Source of the DNA: an uncultured Bacteroidales bacterium
GTDB taxonomy: Bacteria > Bacteroidota > Bacteroidia > Bacteroidales > WCHB1-69
Direction: 5' to 3'
Length of the DNA stretch: 10,556 nt
Assembly: GCA_937949745.1 (NCBI GenBank)
Contig: CALECM010000035.1
Location: forward strand, 1-10,556
A program made the position numbers and the translations under genes. Below the pieces are notes generated by a model. It was not told where the DNA came from, made no database searches, and saw only the letters and a list, made by a program, of their open reading frames with translations. This document shows positions 1 to 6,481 of this stretch, piece by piece (position 1 is the first letter of the stretch; the number at the start of each line of letters is the position of its first letter).

Positions 1-56
1 GTAACCCGAGAAAAGTCCACCCGCCAAAGCATGCCGTCAGGTATGCGACCAAAAAT

Positions 57-91
57 AAAAAAGGATAACAGTTTAACCGTTATCCTTTTTT
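57..91 (-). terminator. Intrinsic terminator of tRNA-His, symmetrical
   Basis: A perfect 13-base-pair inverted repeat: AAAAAAGGATAAC at 57-69 and GTTATCCTTTTTT at 79-91, with a 9-base loop. Read on the minus strand it lies three bases past the 3' end of the tRNA and ends in a T run, as an intrinsic terminator should. Because the A and T runs mirror each other it could also stop transcription entering from the left on the plus strand. Confidence 0.85.
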
Positions 92-93
92 CG

Positions 94-168
94 GGCGACT
101 AGTGGGATTCGAACCCACGACCTTCGGAACCACAATCCGGCACTCTAACCGACTGAGCTATAATCGCC
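94..168 (-). tRNA. tRNA-His (anticodon GTG)
   Basis: The minus strand folds as a complete cloverleaf. The acceptor stem pairs GCGATTA with TAGTCGC. The D arm contains AGTCGGTTA. The anticodon loop is TTGTGGT with GTG at 133-131. The T arm is GTGGG TTCGAAC CCCAC. An encoded extra G at position -1 (base 168) faces C73 (base 94), which is the identity element of bacterial tRNA-His and is read by histidyl-tRNA synthetase. CCA is not encoded (the bases after C73 are CGA), so it must be added by nucleotidyltransferase. The outermost anticodon-stem pair 27:43 is C-A, a mismatch; the other four pairs are normal. The gene stands alone with its own promoter and terminator. Confidence 0.97.
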
Positions 169-182
169 ATATTTTGCGGTTG

Positions 183-190
183 CAAAAATA
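183..190 (-). promoter_or_regulatory. -7 promoter element for tRNA-His
   Basis: On the minus strand this reads TATTTTTG, a full match to the Bacteroidota -7 consensus TAnnTTTG, 14 bases upstream of the mature tRNA end. That spacing leaves a short leader for RNase P to remove. No clear -33 TTG element is visible at the usual distance, so the call rests on the -7 box and its position. Confidence 0.65.
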
Positions 191-358
191 CATTTTTTTT
201 CATTTACTCCTCCGAAAAATAGTTTTTATACTTAAAGTTTTCATAAATAACAGACAATGAAAAAGATAAAAATCCCTATAATTTCTGATTCATCACCTAT
301 TCCTGATGAAATATGTGAATATCAAGCTTGTCACTCCCTTTATCTCGCCATTTTTTTG

Positions 359-366
359 TATCTTTG
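359..366 (+). promoter_or_regulatory. -7 promoter element for uvrA
   Basis: TATCTTTG matches TAnnTTTG exactly and lies 22 bases before the ATG at 389. Transcription would start near 373, giving a leader of about 15 bases with no Shine-Dalgarno, common in this phylum. A TTG at the right distance for a -33 box is not evident. No LexA-like operator was seen. Confidence 0.65.
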
Positions 367-388
367 CAGGCTTTTTTGAATAGAAAAT

Positions 389-3202
389 ATGGACGAGGGA
401 AATATCATTATAAGAGGTGCTAAGGTTAATAACTTAAAGAATATTGACGTAGATATTCCCCGGAATAAGTTAGTGGTCATTACCGGCCTCTCCGGTTCGG
501 GGAAAACTTCATTGGCATTCGATACTTTATACGCAGAGGGACAAAGACGTTATGTCGAGAGTTTAAGTTCCTATGCCCGTCAGTTTATGGGGAAAATATC
601 CAAACCGGAAGTGGATTCCATCAAAGGTATACCTCCGGCTATCGCCATAGAACAACGGGTAATCACACGAAATCTGAGATCCACGGTGGGTACGACTACC
701 GAGATATACGAATACCTTAAACTATTGTTTTCCAGGATCGGAAAGACTTACTCACCCGTCAGTAACCAGGAAGTGAAACGGGAAAACGTCTCGGATGTGA
801 TGGAATATATCCGGGAAATCTCCCCGGGACATAAAATCTATATCCTCGCGCCGGTACATCTCATTTCCGGAAGAAATATGAAAGAACAACTGGCTATTCT
901 CCAGAAACAGGGGTTTAACCGGCTGGTTTATGATAAAAAAGTTTACGACATCGAAGATCTGCTTTCCCAACATAAGAATGCCAAAACCCTCTATATCCTG
1001 ATCGACCGTATGAAATCAGATTCGGTGGAAGAACATCTGGTGAGGCTTTCCGATTCCGTACAGACCGCTTTCAAGGAAGGAAAGGGCGAATGTGTTATTC
1101 AAATCGAAAACGACAAGATCACACAGCGTAAATTCAGTAATCTCTTCGAAATGGACGGTATTGCTTTCGAAGAACCATCGCTGAATCTTTTTAGCTTCAA
1201 TAATCCGTTCGGCGCGTGTAAAACCTGTGGAGGAGCCGGCGTTGTGGACGGGATTAATCCTGATCTGGTCATTCCGGACCGTTCGCTGTCTGTCTTCGAC
1301 GGAGCTGTAGCCTGCTGGAAAGGAGAAAAACTCAGCGAATGGAGGAATTATTTCGTATTAAACGCCGGTAAGCAGGGATTTCCCGTTCACCGCGCCATAG
1401 ATGATCTTTCCGAAGCTGAGTACGAATTACTCTGGAATGGTGACGATGCACATGATATTCACGGCATCAACCACTTTTTCAAATTTGTGGAAGAGAATAT
1501 TTATAAAATACAATACAGGGTGCTACAATCGCGGTACCGCGGCCGAACGGTCTGTCCGGACTGCAAAGGCACCCATCTCCGTCCCGATGCCAATTACGTA
1601 AAAGTAAACGGGAAATCGCTTTTTGACCTCGTGCTGATGCCTATCGATGAACTGCACGGTTTCTTTTCGGATTTCCATTTCAGGAATAAACACGATAAAG
1701 CTATTGCGCAACATCTGATCTATGAATTAAACAAAAGGACTGGTTTCCTGGTCGATGTGGGATTGGGATACTTAACCTTAAACAGGAGCAGCAGAACATT
1801 GTCGGGCGGTGAATCTCAACGGATCAATCTGGCGACGGCATTAGGCAGCAGCCTTGTCGGTTCTTTATATATACTTGACGAACCCAGCATAGGACTTCAT
1901 CCGCGTGATACGGATAATCTTATCAAAGTATTGCTTAGGTTAAGGGATATCGGAAATACCGTAGTGGTAGTGGAACACGACGAAGAGATCATAAAAAGTG
2001 CGGATTATATCATAGATATAGGTCCGGAAGCCGGTCGCTTAGGCGGAAATGTGGTTTTTGAAGGACAGTTCAACCAGCTCATCAAACAAAAAGACAATCT
2101 TACCGCTGCTTACCTGAGGGGAATGGAAGATCCCGCGGCAAAGGACGCCATGACAATCCCGCTGCCTGCCAAAAGAAGAAAATGGAAAAATTTCATCGAA
2201 ATCGTAGGAGCCAGGGAACATAATCTCAAAAATATAGATGTTAAAATCCCTTTGGAAGTATTTGTTGTGGTGACGGGTGTCAGCGGATCCGGAAAAACCA
2301 CCCTGATCCGGAATATCCTATATCCCGCTTTACAGAAAATGTTCCAGGGTACCAACGAAGTTCCGGGTAAACATTCCCGACTTGAAGGCGATACGAATAA
2401 AATATCGGAAATCGTCATGGTCGACCAAAATCCGATCGGCCGTTCTTCCCGTTCAAATCCTGCAACTTACATCAAAGCTTATGATGAAATCCGTGAACTT
2501 TTCGCCCATCAGCCTTTAGCCAAACAACGCAATATCAAAGCCGGGCATTTTTCCATGAATATTGCCGGCGGACGATGTGAAGAATGCCAGGGAGAAGGAG
2601 TAGTACATATCAGCATGCAGTTTATGGCGGATATTCTCCTGCCCTGCCCCGAATGTATGGGACAAAGATTTAAAAGCGAAATTCTGGATATCAGGATCAA
2701 GGATAATAACATCAACGATGTGTTGAATATGACGATTAACCAGGCCGTTGAATTTTTCCGGGAACTCATTCCGAATAAGTATGCGGAAAATATCGTCAAT
2801 AAACTTGGCCATCTTCAGGAAGTAGGGTTAGGCTATTTAAAATTAGGCCAGCCCTCCTCTACTTTGTCGAATGGAGAAGCCCAACGTGTAAAACTGGCTT
2901 ATTATTTATCGCAGGGTATGAGCGATCATAAAACATTGTTTATCTTCGACGAACCTACTACAGGATTGCATTTCCATGATATCAATAAATTATATCACTC
3001 TTTCAATAAGCTTATTGAATTGGGGAATTCCATTATCGTCATCGAACATAATCCGGAAATTATCAAATGCGCCGACTGGATCATAGACCTGGGACCGGAA
3101 GGTGGGGAAAAAGGAGGTAATGTGGTTTTTGAAGGAACGCCGGAAGGTATCGTTAAATATAAGAAATCCTTCACCGGGAAATACCTGAAGGGAAAAGTAT
3201 AG
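389..3202 (+). CDS. uvrA: UvrA family excinuclease ABC subunit A, Bacteroidota paralogue type
   Basis: A 937-residue protein, the normal UvrA length. In the family, a UvrA dimer scans DNA for bulky lesions, loads UvrB for nucleotide excision repair and is a cytoplasmic ATPase. Seen here in order: first Walker A GLSGSGKTS (33-41), the LRSTVGTTTEI block (97-106), insertion region about 283-388, CPDC (389-392), first signature LSGGESQR (471-478), Walker B LYILDEPS (493-500), second Walker A GVSGSGKTT (630-638), a complete second zinc site (C730, C733, C753, C756), second signature LSNGEAQR (826-833) and Walker B FIFDEPTTGLHF (851-862). Two oddities: only half of the first zinc site remains (C277 and C280; F253 and D256 stand where E. 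coli has Cys), and the first glycine of the second LSGGE signature is Asn. Bacteroidota often carry two UvrA-type genes and this resembles the divergent copy, so it may not be the sole or main repair UvrA. The ATG at 389 fits the family N terminus and the nearby promoter. Confidence 0.9.
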   Translation: MDEGNIIIRGAKVNNLKNIDVDIPRNKLVVITGLSGSGKTSLAFDTLYAEGQRRYVESLSSYARQFMGKISKPEVDSIKGIPPAIAIEQRVITRNLRSTVGTTTEIYEYLKLLFSRIGKTYSPVSNQEVKRENVSDVMEYIREISPGHKIYILAPVHLISGRNMKEQLAILQKQGFNRLVYDKKVYDIEDLLSQHKNAKTLYILIDRMKSDSVEEHLVRLSDSVQTAFKEGKGECVIQIENDKITQRKFSNLFEMDGIAFEEPSLNLFSFNNPFGACKTCGGAGVVDGINPDLVIPDRSLSVFDGAVACWKGEKLSEWRNYFVLNAGKQGFPVHRAIDDLSEAEYELLWNGDDAHDIHGINHFFKFVEENIYKIQYRVLQSRYRGRTVCPDCKGTHLRPDANYVKVNGKSLFDLVLMPIDELHGFFSDFHFRNKHDKAIAQHLIYELNKRTGFLVDVGLGYLTLNRSSRTLSGGESQRINLATALGSSLVGSLYILDEPSIGLHPRDTDNLIKVLLRLRDIGNTVVVVEHDEEIIKSADYIIDIGPEAGRLGGNVVFEGQFNQLIKQKDNLTAAYLRGMEDPAAKDAMTIPLPAKRRKWKNFIEIVGAREHNLKNIDVKIPLEVFVVVTGVSGSGKTTLIRNILYPALQKMFQGTNEVPGKHSRLEGDTNKISEIVMVDQNPIGRSSRSNPATYIKAYDEIRELFAHQPLAKQRNIKAGHFSMNIAGGRCEECQGEGVVHISMQFMADILLPCPECMGQRFKSEILDIRIKDNNINDVLNMTINQAVEFFRELIPNKYAENIVNKLGHLQEVGLGYLKLGQPSSTLSNGEAQRVKLAYYLSQGMSDHKTLFIFDEPTTGLHFHDINKLYHSFNKLIELGNSIIVIEHNPEIIKCADWIIDLGPEGGEKGGNVVFEGTPEGIVKYKKSFTGKYLKGKV

Positions 3203-3214
3203 CTTTGTTTTACC

Positions 3215-3382
3215 TTACATCCCCATTAAATAATCCATTGCACGTTTAATGTCATTCTGAGAGAAACGAAGAATCTTTTTTCCTTCATAAATACAGATAT
3301 TAACTGTTCCTTTAACTGACCGGAAGGAGTTCTGGATAGCTATTCCCGGCTAGTTGATCTTTACGATAAAGGATCCAGCTTC
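3215..3382 (-). pseudogene. Decayed 3' end of an unidentified gene
   Basis: On the minus strand one frame reads EAGSFIVKIN, then TAG (3352-3350), then 44 sense codons starting PGIAIQNSFRSVKG and ending IKRAMDYLMGM, then TAA (3217-3215). The composition looks like real protein, with mixed charged and hydrophobic residues, unlike a shadow frame. There is no ATG before the last ten codons and no plausible start before the terminator at 3393-3420. The simplest reading is a gene remnant truncated upstream and carrying a nonsense codon. I do not recognise the family. Alternatives: a chance open frame in a 240-base spacer, or coding appearance lent by a dispersed repeat (ILRFSQND is encoded by the motif at 3251-3275). 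Confidence 0.4.
3251..3275. repeat. Possible copy of a dispersed GTCATTCTGAG-type repeat
   Basis: The plus strand reads GTCATTCTGAG, AGAAACG, AAGAATC in succession. From memory this differs at two positions from a short motif found many times in unrelated bacterial genomes (GTCATTCTGAG, CGAAGCG, AAGAATC), whose reverse complement translates as ILRFAQND. Only one copy is present in this window, so repetition cannot be shown here. It lies within the decayed reading frame on the minus strand, where it encodes ILRFSQND. Confidence 0.35.
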
Positions 3383-3392
3383 ACAAAAAAAC

Positions 3393-3420
3393 AAAAAAGG
3401 CACTGTAAAGTGCCTTTTTT
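3393..3420 (-). terminator. Bidirectional intrinsic terminator between uvrA and rplY
   Basis: A perfect 12-base-pair inverted repeat, AAAAAAGGCACT (3393-3404) and AGTGCCTTTTTT (3409-3420), with loop GTAA. On the minus strand it begins 22 bases after the rplY stop codon and ends in a T run. On the plus strand it has the same form and could also end the uvrA transcript, which has no nearer terminator. The genes are convergent, so a shared terminator makes sense. Confidence 0.92.
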
Positions 3421-3442
3421 ATTGATATTAACGTTAAAGTGG

Positions 3443-4015
3443 TTATTCTTCGGTAGTAGCGGCCTCTTCCACGTTACGGGTGGTTAGAACGGATGCCACG
3501 ATCATATTCGGACTTTCAATAAACTGGATTTTCTCGGGTGTCAGGTTGCCAACTTTGATAGAATCATTAATGTCCATATTCGAAATATCCACCATGATAT
3601 ATTCGGGAATATCTTTCAATTCACCTTTAACTTTAAGTTTACGTACTTTCTTGGATAATTTTCCTCCGCGAAGGACTCCGGGTGATGTTCCGGTAATTTT
3701 AATCGGAATTTCAATAGTGATCGGCTTCCCGTCGACAACTTCCAAAAAATCAACATGAAGTAAGCTGTCCGTAATCGGATGAAATTGCGTATCCTGTACG
3801 ATCGCATTGATATTTTTACCATTTAACTCCAATTCTGCATACTGAACTTCAGGAGTATATAATAATTTACGGAATTGGGTTTCTTCCACTACAAATTGAT
3901 ATTGTTCTTGTCCACCGTAAAGTACGCAAGGTACCATTCCATTGGCCCTTTGATATTTGGCGTCTCTTTTCCCTACGTTCTCCCTAAGAGAACCGCTAAT
4001 AGATACTGATTTCAT
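3443..4015 (-). CDS. rplY: 50S ribosomal protein L25, general stress protein Ctc type
   Basis: A 190-residue protein of the long, two-domain L25 (Ctc/TL5) class. In the family it binds 5S rRNA in the central protuberance of the large subunit. The N-terminal domain (about 1-90) contains GSLRENVGKRDAKYQRANG, the VPCVLYGG turn and the segment INAIVQDTQFHPITDSLLHVDF, all typical of L25. The C-terminal beta domain (about 95-180) includes PIKITGTSPGVLRGGKL and the TPEKIQF stretch. The tail EEAATTEE is acidic and probably disordered. The ATG at 4015-4013 fits the conserved MKSVSISGSLRE start. In many Bacteroidota rplY is followed by the peptidyl-tRNA hydrolase gene pth; here a terminator follows after 22 bases and no pth is present, so it appears to be transcribed alone. 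Confidence 0.95.
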   Translation of the reverse strand: MKSVSISGSLRENVGKRDAKYQRANGMVPCVLYGGQEQYQFVVEETQFRKLLYTPEVQYAELELNGKNINAIVQDTQFHPITDSLLHVDFLEVVDGKPITIEIPIKITGTSPGVLRGGKLSKKVRKLKVKGELKDIPEYIMVDISNMDINDSIKVGNLTPEKIQFIESPNMIVASVLTTRNVEEAATTEE

Positions 4016-4059
4016 TTTTTGTAAATTTGTTAATTAATACTATGCTTTTAAAAAGCGTG

Positions 4060-4067
4060 CAAAGGTA
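4060..4067 (-). promoter_or_regulatory. -7 promoter element for rplY
   Basis: On the minus strand this reads TACCTTTG, matching TAnnTTTG, 44 bases upstream of the rplY ATG. The leader would be about 40 bases, AT-rich, with an imperfect hairpin around GCTTTTAAAAAGC (4044-4056) and no Shine-Dalgarno. The -33 region is not recognisable. Confidence 0.65.
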
Positions 4068-4113
4068 AATAATTTTTCTTTATGAATAAATTTAAATATC
4101 TCAAAAAAAATAC

Positions 4114-4121
4114 TATTTTTG
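4114..4121 (+). promoter_or_regulatory. -7 promoter element for the PpiD-like gene
   Basis: TATTTTTG matches TAnnTTTG, 38 bases before the ATG at 4160. It faces away from the rplY element at 4060-4067 with 46 very AT-rich bases between them, so the upstream parts of the two promoters overlap or share the same DNA. Confidence 0.65.
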
Positions 4122-4159
4122 CACCCTGATTTTTAAATGTAAAATATAAATCTTTTAAT

Positions 4160-6379
4160 ATGGCAGCAATTGGCTCTATTCGTAAGCACGGTGTATTATT
4201 AATGGTCGTGATCGGTTTTGCTCTCGTTTTATTTCTTTTAACAGGTTTATTCGACAATAACACTTTTGTCCGGATATTCTACGCTAACCAATACACGATG
4301 GGAAAAGTGGACGGGGAAAGAGTAGATGACGAATATAGAGTCTTATACGATCAGAATACCGCACTTTTAAAAGTACTCTGGGAAAAAAATACTTTTACAG
4401 AAACTGAAAATTACCAGATCCATCAGATTACATGGAGTCAGTTAGTAGACGAGATTGCGGTGGATAAACAATTGGATAAACTGGGAATTATTTTTAACAA
4501 AGAATTCACGGATAATATTATCGAAGAAGCGAAAGGTTCGATCTATACCCAACAACCTAATCCTTATATTAATGCTTATGCCCAATATCTTCTTAACCTG
4601 GGAGTGGGCGCGGAAAATGTACAAAGTATTCTCGCCAATATCGAAGAATATCGTAATGTTGACTGGGCAAGGGATATTTACGTTTCATTTAAAGCCATCG
4701 AACGAAGAATTATTTTCGAAACCAAAATAAACACTTACAGTGCTTTCTCACAGGGAACCATATACTACTCCGATGCATTGGCAAGGAAAATCGGCAGTGA
4801 CAATCAGGCAGCCATGACAAGCCTGGTAACGGTTAATCCTACCTCCCCTGCATTTAATGATCTGGTTGTAAACGTTTCCGAAAAAGAAATGAAAGACTGG
4901 TATAAGAAAAATAAAGAACGTTATGCTTTGAAAGAAGATACCCGTGATATCGATGTAGCCATATTACCTATCGTTCCTACTCCTGAAGACAAAGCGCTCA
5001 TTGAGGAAAATGTCAGGAATAAATATGAATCATTTGTTACGGTTTCTTCTATAGACTCCTTTAATATGATGGAAATGTACAGTCCGGTTGACAGTACTTA
5101 CCACAAAATGGGAGACGGTATCGTAGTTAATTCCCAGGGAGGTTATTTATCCATTAATATGGATGCTTTGGATTCATTGCTCTACAAAAGACCTGTGGGC
5201 AGTGTGATCGAACCTTATAATTACGAGGATGAAATGTGGTTTTTCGGAAAAACCTATGGTATGGCTTACCGTCCCGATTCCATCCATGTTGCTTATTTAC
5301 TGGTTGATTACAGAAGTTCCCAGAATCCGAACGGTACCCGTAGTAAAAAACAGGCCCGCCGGGAATCCGACAGTTTAAAAAATATACTTCAGTCCGGTAG
5401 TGCTTCTATCTTCGGAATGATGCCCCAATACGCCGGCGGACGTCAACCTGAAGACACGACGATGTGGTATGCTGAGAATTTTGCCCCGAGGGAATTATAT
5501 AACGAACTGGTAAAATCACCTAACGGAAGTTTCTACGTAGATGAAATTCCTTCCGCTTTCGTTATTTACCAGGTTCTGGGCCGGACAAACCCTGTTGAAA
5601 AAAGACAGTATGCCCTATATTCATTCGAGATCAAGGCTTCCGAGAATACGGTGAATAATTTAAGGTCAAGCGCTTCACAACTGGCCGCTTCCAGCACTTC
5701 TTCCGATGATTTTATTGATGAAGCCAATACGCGTGGCATCCAGATCATCCGCGGACCCGGTACTACTTCCATGATGGCCAATATCGGGCAATTGACCGAC
5801 TGCCGTCCTATCGTAAGCTGGGCATTCGGCGAAGATGTGGAACCGAACAGCATTTCTGATGTATTTAAACTGGAAGACAGGATGTTCGCTATCGCTTCCG
5901 TGAAAAATACCAGGACTAAAGGAACACCCAAATTCGATGAGGTTAAAAGTACGATCTCTGAAGAACTGACCGCGATGAGAAAAATTGAATCCGTTGAAAA
6001 TAAATTAAAAGAAGAAGTTAATGCCGGTACTTCCATGAGTGAAATCGCCAGGAAATATAATACCGTTTTCGCCGACAGCGTACGTTTGACGTTTATCGGC
6101 GAAACTTATCAAAACCGTGGTGTTGAGAACGGAGCTATCGGAAAGATCTTTGCAAATCCGGCTTCTTCACAACCGCAAGTAGTATCCGGGAAAAATATGG
6201 TTTACTTAGTGGCCGTACAAAACATCAGCGATCAGGCTGCAAGCGCGAACTTGCAGGCAGAAAAGAATATGCTTAGAAATATTACGATCGGTCGTTCCAG
6301 AAACGAAATGTTAATTATTGAAGGATTAAAAGACAATATAGATATCTGGGATAACAGGGCCCGTTTCTACCCTAACTAA
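4160..6379 (+). CDS. PpiD/SurA-like membrane-anchored periplasmic foldase
   Basis: 739 residues. A short basic N terminus (MAAIGSIRKHG) is followed by one membrane helix (about 12-30, GVLLMVVIGFALVLFLLTGL), which places the rest in the periplasm. Next come GKVDGERVDDEYR (48-60) and a long helical SurA_N-like region (about 50-250), which in this family grips unfolded outer-membrane and secreted proteins. A parvulin-like segment lies at about 373-475: SIHVAYLLVDY, then the A..ESDSLKNILQSGS helix, YAGGRQ, and VIYQVLGRT. It is degenerate: the usual HIL after the first strand reads HVAYLL and the substrate-pocket motifs are poor, so catalysis is doubtful. The rest (about 480-735), rich in Ser and charged helices, is the long C-terminal part usual in Bacteroidota members. 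The start is set by the membrane anchor. It is probably monocistronic, with its own promoter and a strong terminator. Confidence 0.87.
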   Translation: MAAIGSIRKHGVLLMVVIGFALVLFLLTGLFDNNTFVRIFYANQYTMGKVDGERVDDEYRVLYDQNTALLKVLWEKNTFTETENYQIHQITWSQLVDEIAVDKQLDKLGIIFNKEFTDNIIEEAKGSIYTQQPNPYINAYAQYLLNLGVGAENVQSILANIEEYRNVDWARDIYVSFKAIERRIIFETKINTYSAFSQGTIYYSDALARKIGSDNQAAMTSLVTVNPTSPAFNDLVVNVSEKEMKDWYKKNKERYALKEDTRDIDVAILPIVPTPEDKALIEENVRNKYESFVTVSSIDSFNMMEMYSPVDSTYHKMGDGIVVNSQGGYLSINMDALDSLLYKRPVGSVIEPYNYEDEMWFFGKTYGMAYRPDSIHVAYLLVDYRSSQNPNGTRSKKQARRESDSLKNILQSGSASIFGMMPQYAGGRQPEDTTMWYAENFAPRELYNELVKSPNGSFYVDEIPSAFVIYQVLGRTNPVEKRQYALYSFEIKASENTVNNLRSSASQLAASSTSSDDFIDEANTRGIQIIRGPGTTSMMANIGQLTDCRPIVSWAFGEDVEPNSISDVFKLEDRMFAIASVKNTRTKGTPKFDEVKSTISEELTAMRKIESVENKLKEEVNAGTSMSEIARKYNTVFADSVRLTFIGETYQNRGVENGAIGKIFANPASSQPQVVSGKNMVYLVAVQNISDQAASANLQAEKNMLRNITIGRSRNEMLIIEGLKDNIDIWDNRARFYPN

Positions 6380-6399
6380 TCCCGCTGGACTTTAAACCG

Positions 6400-6457
6400 A
6401 AAAACTCCGGCATAGATTAAACTACCTTCATCCGGGTAAGTCTATGCTGGAGTTTTT
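6400..6457 (+). terminator. Long intrinsic terminator after the PpiD-like gene
   Basis: A 17-base-pair stem (AAAAACTCCGGCATAGA at 6400-6416 with TCTATGCTGGAGTTTTT at 6441-6457, one G-T pair) and a 24-base loop that holds a smaller TACC/GGTA hairpin. It starts 20 bases past the stop codon and ends in a run of seven T. It is only 24 bases from the next start codon, so the downstream gene either has a promoter overlapping this hairpin or relies on read-through. Confidence 0.9.
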
Positions 6458-6481
6458 TTATGTTCACGTAATATTTGTTAA

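Larger units (their letters stand above)
169..388. other. Intergenic region between tRNA-His and uvrA
   Basis: 220 bases, AT-rich. It holds the tRNA-His promoter near its left end and the uvrA promoter near its right end. The only reading frame is a 40-codon ATG-to-TGA stretch at 257-379 (+), starting MKKIKIPIISDSS and overlapping the uvrA promoter; it matches nothing I recognise. The middle (about 200-340) shows no other structure. Confidence 0.7.

Noticed and set aside
6..20. CCGAGAAAAGTCCAC, resembling the conserved GAGGAAAGTCC core of RNase P RNA
   Set aside because: The match is partial, and a terminator follows within 40 bases, leaving no room for the rest of the RNA in that direction.
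1..56. Possible end or start of a gene at the left edge
   Set aside because: Several frames are open on both strands: a plus frame ending at a TAA at 66-68 (HPPKHAVRYATKNKKG) and minus frames including a hydrophobic one with LTAC. The stretch is too short to choose between them.
257..379. 40-codon plus-strand frame starting MKKIKIPIISDSS
   Set aside because: It overlaps the uvrA promoter, has no ribosome-binding site or promoter of its own that I can see, and matches no family I know.
2110..2418. 102-codon minus-strand frame inside uvrA
   Set aside because: It lies wholly within a well-supported gene, looks like antisense shadow sequence and has no family features.
5566..6036. 156-codon minus-strand frame inside the PpiD-like gene
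   Set aside because: Shadow of the plus-strand coding sequence; the Ser/Leu-rich composition follows from the opposite codons.
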